Origin: an uncultured Lachnospiraceae bacterium
Lineage (GTDB): Bacteria; Bacillota; Clostridia; Lachnospirales; Lachnospiraceae
NCBI GenBank assembly: GCA_947631075.1
Contig: CANRJU010000056.1
Coordinates: 1 to 12,455 of the forward strand
Direction of reading: 5' to 3'
Length of the DNA: 12,455 nt
The translations under genes were made by a program, and so were the position numbers. Within the stretch, counting starts at the first letter, position 1; each line of letters starts with the position of its first letter. Below, in pieces: positions 6,942 through 11,901 of the stretch. The notes beneath the pieces are model-generated. The model was not told the origin of the DNA and searched no databases. It saw only the letters and a list, made by a program, of their open reading frames with translations.

Positions 6942-7011
6942 AGTCTAGCGATGAATTAGGTCTTTTTTTTATGCCTAAATTTTGACTAAAAATAATCACG
7001 GAGGTGACAAG

Positions 7012-7161
7012 ATGCGTACTAAGATTACTTTGGAATGTACAGAGTGCAAGCAGCGCAACTACAACATGACCAAAGACAAGAAGAACCATCCGGACAGAAT
7101 GGAGACTAAGAAGTACTGTAAATTTTGCAGAAAGCACACATTGCACAAGGAGACCAAGTAA
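7012..7161 (+). CDS. rpmG: Ribosomal protein bL33
   Basis: This 49-residue protein is the large-subunit protein L33. It begins MRTKITLECTECKQRNY, keeps both zinc-ribbon pairs (C9-x2-C12 and C36-x2-C39), and ends HTLHKETK, as in the zinc-binding C+ form of L33. GGAGGTG (7000-7006) lies 5 bases before the ATG. It is the first gene of the transcript from the promoter at 6912 and precedes secE by 33 bases, an order common in Firmicutes. The zinc-binding form suggests that, if a cysteine-free paralogue exists elsewhere, expression may depend on zinc supply; nothing in the leader seen here shows a Zur site. Confidence 0.97.
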   Translation: MRTKITLECTECKQRNYNMTKDKKNHPDRMETKKYCKFCRKHTLHKETK

Positions 7162-7194
7162 GATGTGTGAAGTTTCGGAAAGGATGTGTGTTGC

Positions 7195-7407
7195 ATGAGC
7201 GAGACAGAAACAACGGAAAAGACGAAAAAGACCGGTTTCTTTAAAAATGTCAAAAGCGAATTTAAGAAATGCACATGGCCGAAAAAAGAGGAACTTGCGA
7301 AGCAGTCGGCGCTTGTGATCGTAGTATCAGTAGTGCTCGGTGTTGTCATTGCCGGTCTCGACTGGGCGATTCGCTACGGATTGCAGGCATTGAACATTGT
7401 TTCGTAG
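7195..7407 (+). CDS. secE: Preprotein translocase subunit SecE
   Basis: This 70-residue protein is the short, single-span SecE typical of Gram-positive bacteria, which clamps SecY in the translocon. A charged N-terminus (about 1-20) leads to the conserved amphipathic stretch FFKNVKSEFKKCTWPKKEEL with the W-P signature, then one membrane segment (about 37-58). ATG 7195 is chosen with AAAGGA (7179-7184) 10 bases upstream; an in-frame GTG at 7186 is a less likely start. The stop TAG forms part of the TAGGAGG binding site of nusG, which starts 9 bases later, so the two are closely linked in translation. Confidence 0.95.
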   Translation: MSETETTEKTKKTGFFKNVKSEFKKCTWPKKEELAKQSALVIVVSVVLGVVIAGLDWAIRYGLQALNIVS

Positions 7408-7416
7408 GAGGTTGCC

Positions 7417-7935
7417 ATGGCAGAAGAAGCAAAATGGTATGTAGTTCATACTTATTCCGGCTATGAGAATAAGGTAAAAGCAGATATTGAGAAGACGATC
7501 GAGAACCGGAACCTGCAGGATCAGATTCTGGAAGTCATGATTCCGCTGCAGACGGTGGTCGAGGACAAGAACGGCGAGAGAAAGCCGGTCCAGAAGAAGA
7601 TGTTCCCGGCCTATGTCCTCATCAATATGATTATGAATGACCAGACCTGGTATGTTGTGCGAAACACGCGTGGCGTGACGGGGTTTGTCGGTCCGGGATC
7701 CAAGCCGGTCCCCCTGACCGATGAGGAGATTACCAACATGGGATTTCTGGCGGAGGCGGAGGTCGCTCCGTTCTTTGTGGGAGACCGCGTTATCGTCACA
7801 GAGGGAGTATGGCAGGATACCGTCGGGGTTGTTCAGGAGGTTCATCCGGCGAAGCAGATGGCGGTCATCGTCATCGATATGTTCGGCCGCGATACGCCGG
7901 TTGAGATTGATTTCTCAGAATTGAAACAGCTTTAA
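7417..7935 (+). CDS. nusG: Transcription termination/antitermination factor NusG
   Basis: This 172-residue protein binds RNA polymerase and modulates elongation, pausing and, through its KOW domain, links to ribosomes or Rho. The NGN domain begins with the classic WYVVHTYSGYENKV (7-20) and contains KKMFPAYVLI (60-69) and the VRNTRGVTGFVG loop (81-92). The C-terminal KOW domain starts near residue 120 with FVGDRVIVTEGVWQDTVGVV and ends PVEIDFSELKQL. Size is normal. TAGGAGG overlaps the secE stop codon and is 5 bases from the ATG. rplK follows after 22 bases with its own TAGGAGG. Confidence 0.97.
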   Translation: MAEEAKWYVVHTYSGYENKVKADIEKTIENRNLQDQILEVMIPLQTVVEDKNGERKPVQKKMFPAYVLINMIMNDQTWYVVRNTRGVTGFVGPGSKPVPLTDEEITNMGFLAEAEVAPFFVGDRVIVTEGVWQDTVGVVQEVHPAKQMAVIVIDMFGRDTPVEIDFSELKQL

Positions 7936-7957
7936 TTGATTTAGGAGGAAATGTAAA

Positions 7958-8383
7958 ATGGCTAAGAAAGTCGAAGGATATATTAAATTACAGATTCCGG
8001 CAGGAAAAGCGACTCCGGCGCCGCCGGTAGGTCCGGCGCTGGGCCAGCACGGAGTAAACATCGTTCAGTTTACAAAGGAGTTTAATGCAAAGACGGCAGG
8101 ACAGGAAGGCATGATCATTCCGGTCGTTATCACGGTCTACGCAGACAGGAGCTTCAGCTTCATCACCAAGACTCCGCCGGCTGCCGTTCTCTTGAAGAAG
8201 GCGTGCAAGATCCAGTCCGGATCCGGCGAGCCGAACCGCAAGAAGGTAGCTTCTATTCCTAAGAGCGAGATTCAGAAGATCGCGGAGCTGAAGATGCCGG
8301 ATCTGAACGCGGGCAGCTTAGAGGCGGCCATGAGCATGATCGCCGGTACGGCAAGAAGCATGGGCATTACCGTAGAGGAGTAA
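7958..8383 (+). CDS. rplK: Ribosomal protein uL11
   Basis: This 141-residue protein is L11 of the GTPase-associated centre, which binds 23S rRNA together with the L10-L7/L12 stalk. The N-terminal domain has the conserved proline-rich PAGKATPAPPVGPALGQHGVNI region (14-35). The C-terminal rRNA-binding domain includes PPAAVLLKKA and the end IAGTARSMGITVEE. Length is standard. TAGGAGG lies at 7942-7948 before the ATG. Unlike the usual tight rplK-rplA spacing, 165 bases separate it from rplA, and that gap holds a probable L1 regulatory site. Confidence 0.97.
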   Translation: MAKKVEGYIKLQIPAGKATPAPPVGPALGQHGVNIVQFTKEFNAKTAGQEGMIIPVVITVYADRSFSFITKTPPAAVLLKKACKIQSGSGEPNRKKVASIPKSEIQKIAELKMPDLNAGSLEAAMSMIAGTARSMGITVEE

Positions 8384-8387
8384 TTTG

Positions 8388-8540
8388 CCAGGTAAGTTTT
8401 ACCGGATAAACATTGCCGTACAAAAGAGAAATATATAAATAAAATTAAAGTCAAAATTTATTGCAGCAAAATACGACCTATGTCATTTGGACGTTGTGGG
8501 AGAAAATCCATCAGGAACGTTCGCTAATACCACTAGGAGG
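8388..8540 (+). promoter_or_regulatory. Probable L1-binding mRNA leader before rplA
   Basis: The 165-base gap before rplA holds a hairpin GGTAA-gtt-TTACC (8391-8403) and, next to the start site, GTGGGAG (8496-8502) matched by TAATACCAC (8525-8533). GTGG (8496-8499) pairs with CCAC (8530-8533), leaving GAG on one side and AATA on the other. This copies helix 76 of 23S rRNA, the L1 site, where GGUGGGAG faces AAAUACCACC in E. coli (from memory). The binding site TAGGAGG (8534-8540) abuts the helix, so L1 binding would block translation. A competing pairing of GACGTT (8490-8495) with AACGT (8516-8520) is possible. Autoregulation by L1 is established in several bacteria; for this site it is inference. 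Confidence 0.7.
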
Positions 8541-8548
8541 TTTTTAAA

Positions 8549-9241
8549 ATGAAGAGAGGTAAGAAGTATACAGAGGCCGCTAAGTTAGTAGATCGTGGAA
8601 ACCAGTACGAGGTGGCCGAGGCAATTGACCTTGTAAAAAAGACAGCAGTTGCGAAATTCGATGAAACCGTAGAAGCACACATCCGTCTGGGCGTAGACGG
8701 ACGCCATGCCGATCAGCAGGTGCGAGGAGCCGTTGTACTGCCGCACGGAACCGGAAGAACGGTCCGCGTTCTCGTGTTTGCCAAGGGAGATAAGGTCTCC
8801 GAGGCGGAGGCAGCAGGAGCTGATTATGTAGGCGGCGAGGAGCTTATCCCGAAGATTCAGAACGAGGGCTGGTTCGAGTTCGATGTAGTGGTAGCTACTC
8901 CGGACATGATGGGCGTCGTAGGACGTCTGGGACGCGTTCTCGGACCCAAGGGATTGATGCCGAACCCGAAGGCCGGTACGGTTACCATGGATGTCACAAA
9001 GGCTGTTCAGGATATTAAAGCAGGTAAGATTGAGTATCGTCTGGACAAGGCGAATATTATTCACTGTCCGGTCGGCAAGGTTTCCTTTAGCGAGGAGCAG
9101 CTGACCGAGAACTTCAACACGCTGATGGACGCGATCATCAAGGCAAAGCCGTCCAGCGCGAAGGGACAGTATCTGAGGAGCGTGACCATCGCGTCTACGA
9201 TGGGACCGGGTATCAAGATCAATCCGATGCGGATCGGATAA
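8549..9241 (+). CDS. rplA: Ribosomal protein uL1
   Basis: This 230-residue protein is L1, which forms the L1 stalk of the large subunit and helps deacylated tRNA leave; it is also a translational repressor of its own mRNA in many bacteria. It shows KKYTEAAKLVDRG near the start, IRLGVDGRHADQQVRGAVVLPHGTG in domain I, and the diagnostic GRVLGPKGLMPNPKAGTV stretch. The C-terminal end SVTIASTMGPGIKINP is also typical. TAGGAGG (8534-8540) lies 8 bases before the ATG and directly follows the predicted L1-binding helix. No terminator follows, so some transcripts may read on into rplJ. Confidence 0.97.
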   Translation: MKRGKKYTEAAKLVDRGNQYEVAEAIDLVKKTAVAKFDETVEAHIRLGVDGRHADQQVRGAVVLPHGTGRTVRVLVFAKGDKVSEAEAAGADYVGGEELIPKIQNEGWFEFDVVVATPDMMGVVGRLGRVLGPKGLMPNPKAGTVTMDVTKAVQDIKAGKIEYRLDKANIIHCPVGKVSFSEEQLTENFNTLMDAIIKAKPSSAKGQYLRSVTIASTMGPGIKINPMRIG

Positions 9242-9249
9242 TTTTGGAC

Positions 9250-9290
9250 AAATTTAGGATAAATTTAGATAAATTAGGATTAATTTATTC
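9250..9290 (+). repeat. Phased AT-rich repeats upstream of the rplJ promoter, UP-element-like
   Basis: AAATTTAGGAT, AAATTTAGAT, AAATTAGGAT and TAATTTATTC follow one another at 10-11 bp from 9250, ending exactly at the -35 box. A-tracts at one per helical turn next to -35 are typical of UP elements that bind the RNA polymerase alpha subunit, or of bent DNA. The role is inferred from position and sequence. Confidence 0.6.
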
Positions 9291-9320
9291 TTGACAAAAA
9301 GTGTGGCCGTGTGCTACACT
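9291..9320 (+). promoter_or_regulatory. Promoter of the rplJ-rplL transcript
   Basis: A perfect TTGACA (9291-9296) is followed after 18 bp by TACACT (9315-9320), with TG at 9312-9313 as an extended -10. It directly follows the phased AT repeats and precedes the L10 leader. Confidence 0.85.
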
Positions 9321-9325
9321 ACCAT

Positions 9326-9482
9326 ATGTCTATAACTGCCGTAGACAGCAGGTGTCCGTGGCCGCGCGGCCTGGGACGTAAGCGAAGCGCCTGCCGAGGA
9401 GGATTATATTTTACAAGTATGTAGATTTATTTTGTGAGTATGGTTCCTGTCTGCGCGGGTTTGCGCAGGCAGGATTTTTTTC
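9326..9482 (+). ncRNA. L10 ribosomal protein leader (cis-regulatory RNA)
   Basis: The 5' untranslated region of rplJ carries the expected L10-binding fold. A first hairpin pairs GTCTA (9328-9332) with TAGAC (9342-9346). A long arm pairs GCAGGTG (9348-9354) with CGCCTGC (9388-9394), has an internal side rich in GUAAGCGAAG (9378-9387) like the conserved kink, and is capped by GTCC/GGAC and GGCC-GCGC-GGCC (9360-9371). A terminator hairpin closes the leader. In known leaders the L10-L7/L12 complex binds this arm and lowers expression. Two alternative pairings to the terminator arms exist (see findings). Confidence 0.85.
9445..9481 (+). terminator. Attenuator terminator within the L10 leader
   Basis: CCTGTCTGCGC (9446-9456) pairs with GCGCAGGCAGG (9463-9473), eleven pairs with one G-U, around the loop GGGTTT; seven T follow. 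It lies 64 bases before rplJ and would stop transcription ahead of the gene when it forms. Confidence 0.9.
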
Positions 9483-9545
9483 TCATAGAATCTCCGGCAG
9501 ATTATAAGGCAGCGTACGCTGACTAATAAAAGGAGGTAACATTTC

Positions 9546-10130
9546 ATGGCTAAAGTCGAATTGAAAGCGCCGATCGTGGACGAGATCAAGGGTTATATGT
9601 CTGATGCGAAGGCGGCTGTGCTGGTAGATTACCGCGGACTTACCGTGGAGCAGGATACCAGGCTCCGCAAGCAGCTCAGAGAGGCCGGCGTCGTATACAA
9701 GGTATACAAGAACACCATGCTTCATCTCGCGTTCGACGGCACGGATTACGCGCAGCTTGACAATGAACTGGAAGGCCCGACCGCCATTGCGTTCGGCATT
9801 GACGACGAGACGGCTCCGGCAAGGATTTTGAATAACTTTGCCAAAGAGGCAGAGGCGCTTCAGTTCAAGGGAGCAGTAGTGGACGGAACCTATTACGACG
9901 AGGCTGGCATCAAGGTACTGGCAACGATTCCATCCAAGGACGTTCTTATTTCCAAGCTGCTTGGCAGCCTGCAGTCACCGATGGCGAACTTCGCCCGTGT
10001 AGTTAAGCAGATCGCCGAGGGCAAGGGCGAGACAGCGGACGAGTCCGCTGCAGAACCCGCAGTCGAGACAGCAGCCGAGCCTGTCGCAGAGACAGCCGCA
10101 GAACCCGCTGCAGAGCCGGCAGCCGAGTAA
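9546..10130 (+). CDS. rplJ: Ribosomal protein uL10 with long acidic Ala/Pro/Glu tail
   Basis: This 194-residue protein is L10, the stalk base that binds 23S rRNA next to L11 and carries L7/L12 dimers. The N-terminal rRNA-binding domain shows VLVDYRGLTVEQDTRLRKQLREAG (25-48) and YKVYKNTML, and the L7/L12-binding helix includes PMANFARVVKQIAEGK (145-160). Most L10 proteins end soon after this helix at about 165-175 residues; here a tail of some 34 residues follows, built of AAEP, VETAAEP and AETAAEPAAE units. AAAGGAGGT precedes the ATG. The gene lies behind the L10 leader and is followed by rplL after 93 bases. Confidence 0.97.
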   Translation: MAKVELKAPIVDEIKGYMSDAKAAVLVDYRGLTVEQDTRLRKQLREAGVVYKVYKNTMLHLAFDGTDYAQLDNELEGPTAIAFGIDDETAPARILNNFAKEAEALQFKGAVVDGTYYDEAGIKVLATIPSKDVLISKLLGSLQSPMANFARVVKQIAEGKGETADESAAEPAVETAAEPVAETAAEPAAEPAAE

Positions 10131-10172
10131 TACGGTCGTTGTACTACGATTTTTGTAGAGGTTGAAAAGAAA

Positions 10173-10186
10173 GCCGGAGATCCGGC
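10173..10186 (+). other. Short GC-rich hairpin between rplJ and rplL
   Basis: GCCGGA (10173-10178) and TCCGGC (10181-10186) form a perfect dyad; a GCCGG-AGAT-CCGGC fold is the likely RNA form. There is no T-tract, so it is not a terminator. It may serve RNA processing or tune the excess of L7/L12 over L10; this is inference. Confidence 0.4.
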
Positions 10187-10223
10187 GCATAGTTAAGTTA
10201 AAGAAAATATGGAGGAAAACAAA

Positions 10224-10595
10224 ATGACGACACAGGAATTTATCGATGCTATTAAAGCAATGAGCGTTATGGAGCTGAATGATTTAGTAAAAGCATGTGA
10301 GGAAGAATTCGGCGTATCCGCGGCAGCAGGCGTTGTAGTGGCAGCAGCAGCCGGAGACGCAGGCGCAGCAGGCGCTGAGGAGAAGGATTCCTTCGATGTA
10401 GAGCTGACTGAGGTAGGCAGCGCTAAGGTTAAGGTTATCAAGGTTGTCCGCGAGGTAACAGGACTTGGTCTGAAAGAGGCAAAGGAAGTTGTAGACGGCG
10501 CGCCGAAGGTGATCAAGGAGGCCGCAAGCAAGGAAGAAGCCGAGGAGATTAAGACAAAGCTCGAAGCAGAAGGCGCAAAGGTAACATTGAAGTAA
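10224..10595 (+). CDS. rplL: Ribosomal protein bL12 (L7/L12)
   Basis: This 123-residue acidic protein forms the mobile stalk dimers that recruit translation GTPases. The N-terminal dimerisation part is TTQEFIDAIKAMSVMELNDLVKACEEEFGV (2-31), the hinge is alanine/glycine-rich (32-52), and the C-terminal domain holds KVKVIKVVREVTGLGLKEAKEVVDGAP (68-94), which contacts the GTPases. ATG 10224 is preferred: GGAGG (10211-10215) lies 8 bases before it, while the in-frame ATG 10209 overlaps that site and would add MEENK. The large terminator after it ends the operon; the usual next gene, rpoB, is absent. Confidence 0.97.
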   Translation: MTTQEFIDAIKAMSVMELNDLVKACEEEFGVSAAAGVVVAAAAGDAGAAGAEEKDSFDVELTEVGSAKVKVIKVVREVTGLGLKEAKEVVDGAPKVIKEAASKEEAEEIKTKLEAEGAKVTLK

Positions 10596-10624
10596 ATATT
10601 GCGTTCGCGCTAAGCGATTATATG

Positions 10625-10682
10625 AAAAGAGGAGTTGCCTCCCGGCAAGTTTACTTGTCCAGGGAGGCGATTCCTCTTTTTT
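10625..10682. terminator. Large bidirectional terminator between rplL and the LytTR gene
   Basis: A three-tier stem: AAAAGAGGA (10625-10633) with TCCTCTTTT (10672-10680), GCCTCCC (10637-10643) with GGGAGGC (10662-10668), and CAAGT (10646-10650) with ACTTG (10653-10657). A run of T closes the plus side, and four T close the minus side, so it can end both the rplL transcript and the convergent LytTR transcript. The stretch TTTTTTAGCGC is repeated at 10677 and 10690. Confidence 0.9.
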
Positions 10683-10745
10683 AGCGCCGTTTTTTAGCGC
10701 AGTGTATTCAGAAACGAATCGGGAACTGCTCGTATTTCGCGCCGC

Positions 10746-11585
10746 TCATTTCATCCCGATCTGTTTCTTGAACCAGGTATATTTTTTCTCAGGAATGGGA
10801 AGCGTCGTCCCATCCGACAAAATGACCTGGAACCGGCGCACGCTCTTGACATAGCGGGGATTCAGCAGGTAGCCGGAGTGGACGCGGAGAAGGATTCCCG
10901 GATGCTTCTCCTCAAACTTGGATAGCGTATCATTGACAGTGATGATGCCGTTCTCCGTGTGAATCTGGAGCTTGGCAGACCGCTTGACGGTTTCGATGTA
11001 CATAATCTGGGACGCCGCGATCCGGTACACGCACTGGTCGATGGCTCGTACTGTCACATATTGTTCAAGCTCCGCCGGCGTCTGTATGGACCAGGGCACG
11101 TTTTCCAGATGCACGGGGTAAATGGTATCCCGCTCGTCATACGGCCACTCGTTGCTGATGTGCAGCAGGACGATTTCCGGACGGCGCTCATTATTATGGG
11201 AGCCTTCGTCCTGCGCATGAGCGTTTTCCAAACGCGTGCCTTTCGGCCGCCCAGTATCTCTCCAGGTATAGTGCAGCCACTGCTTGTGCAGATCGGTGTT
11301 GCCGCTAGGAAAATGGGTGTAGATATTATAGCGGAGCAAGACTTCGCACACATGTCTGTGGGGAGACGAGCAGAGGACCTTGATATCGCCCATGGTGAAG
11401 GTGAGGTCGTGCTGTTCCGCCAAAAAGGTCTGTATGAGATTTTCCCGCCCCTGAATCAGTTGGCGCTGGGCGGGACCGATCCACAGCACGTCGTCGCTGA
11501 TGTACTCAAAGAACGGCTCCAAATTGTTTTTGTAATATTCGGTTATGATAAAAAGAGAGAGTTCAATCAATTCATTTGTCTTCAT
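10746..11585 (-). CDS. NTF2/SnoaL-like domain fused to LytTR DNA-binding domain regulator
   Basis: The protein has 279 residues from the ATG at 11585 (minus strand), chosen because GGTGG lies 5 bases before it; the ATG at 11597 would add MVAD but lacks a binding site. The first about 150 residues resemble the SnoaL/NTF2-like fold: an early helix (IITEYYKNNLEPFFEYI), DDVLWIGPAQRQLIQGRENLIQTF, and a later strand-rich part ending IVLLHISNEWP. The C-terminal about 105 residues are a LytTR DNA-binding domain, with CVYRIAASQIMYIETVKRSAKLQIHT, LSKFEEKHPGILLRVHSGYLLNPRYVKSVRR and SDGTTLPIPEKKY. It lacks a receiver domain, so it is not a standard response regulator; the first domain may sense a small molecule (inference). 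It converges on rplL, with a shared terminator, and diverges from the response regulator gene. Confidence 0.85.
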   Translation of the reverse strand: MKTNELIELSLFIITEYYKNNLEPFFEYISDDVLWIGPAQRQLIQGRENLIQTFLAEQHDLTFTMGDIKVLCSSPHRHVCEVLLRYNIYTHFPSGNTDLHKQWLHYTWRDTGRPKGTRLENAHAQDEGSHNNERRPEIVLLHISNEWPYDERDTIYPVHLENVPWSIQTPAELEQYVTVRAIDQCVYRIAASQIMYIETVKRSAKLQIHTENGIITVNDTLSKFEEKHPGILLRVHSGYLLNPRYVKSVRRFQVILSDGTTLPIPEKKYTWFKKQIGMK

Positions 11586-11629
11586 GTCAGCCACCATTTT
11601 TTGTAAATTTTTTTATAAATTATTGTCTT

Positions 11630-11658
11630 ATTATACCGCATAAGCGTGAAAAGGACAA
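11630..11658 (-). promoter_or_regulatory. Promoter of the LytTR regulator gene
   Basis: On the minus strand TTGTCC (11658-11653) and a perfect TATAAT (11635-11630) are 17 bp apart. Start is expected near 11623, giving a leader of about 38 bases that is almost all A and T. Confidence 0.75.
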
Positions 11659-11749
11659 GTGATTGAGCAAAGAAAACAAGTTAAATGCAAAATATATTGA
11701 AAATTCACAGTTTTTTTCTTTTTAAACCATTCCCAAGAATGAGAAATGA

Positions 11750-11781
11750 TGATATAATGACTTGGTCGCAGATGTTATAAT
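11750..11781 (+). promoter_or_regulatory. Two tandem extended -10 elements before the response regulator gene
   Basis: TGATATAAT (11750-11758) and TGTTATAAT (11773-11781) are both extended -10 sites with perfect TATAAT hexamers, 23 bp apart. Neither has a good -35; the place of the first is taken by the perfect dyad CATTC-CCAA-GAATG (11728-11741). The arms CCAAG (11733-11737) and CTTGG (11761-11765) also flank the first -10. Dependence on an activator is a reasonable inference. Confidence 0.6.
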
Positions 11782-11811
11782 ACGAGAAATATTTGTATTA
11801 TTTAAAAAAAG

Positions 11812-11870
11812 ACAGCAAATGCGACGAAACAGCAAATGCAGTAATACAGCAAATGCAGTAATACTGCATT
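11812..11870. repeat. Three 17-bp direct repeats plus inverted repeat in the response regulator leader
   Basis: Units begin at 11812, 11829 and 11846. Units 2 and 3 are identical (ACAGCAAATGCAGTAAT); unit 1 shares the first 11 bases (ACAGCAAATGC). The array ends in ACTGCATT (11863-11870), which with AATGCAGT (11852-11859) makes a perfect 8-bp inverted repeat around AAT. The array lies downstream of both -10 sites and ends 31 bases before the start codon, so it would be part of the mRNA leader as well as a DNA site. Confidence 0.8.
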
Positions 11871-11901
11871 AAAACAACGTTGCACTGCAGAAAGAGAGAT
11901 A

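Noticed and set aside
8413..8439. Promoter inside the rplK-rplA gap (TTGCCG and TATAAA)
   Set aside because: Spacing is only 15 bp and the -35 match is poor.
10959..11606. Long plus-strand open frame opposite the LytTR regulator
   Set aside because: No binding site and no recognisable motifs; the minus strand encodes a clear LytTR domain.
11812..11870. CRISPR-like array
   Set aside because: The 17-bp units abut with no spacers, and no cas gene is nearby.
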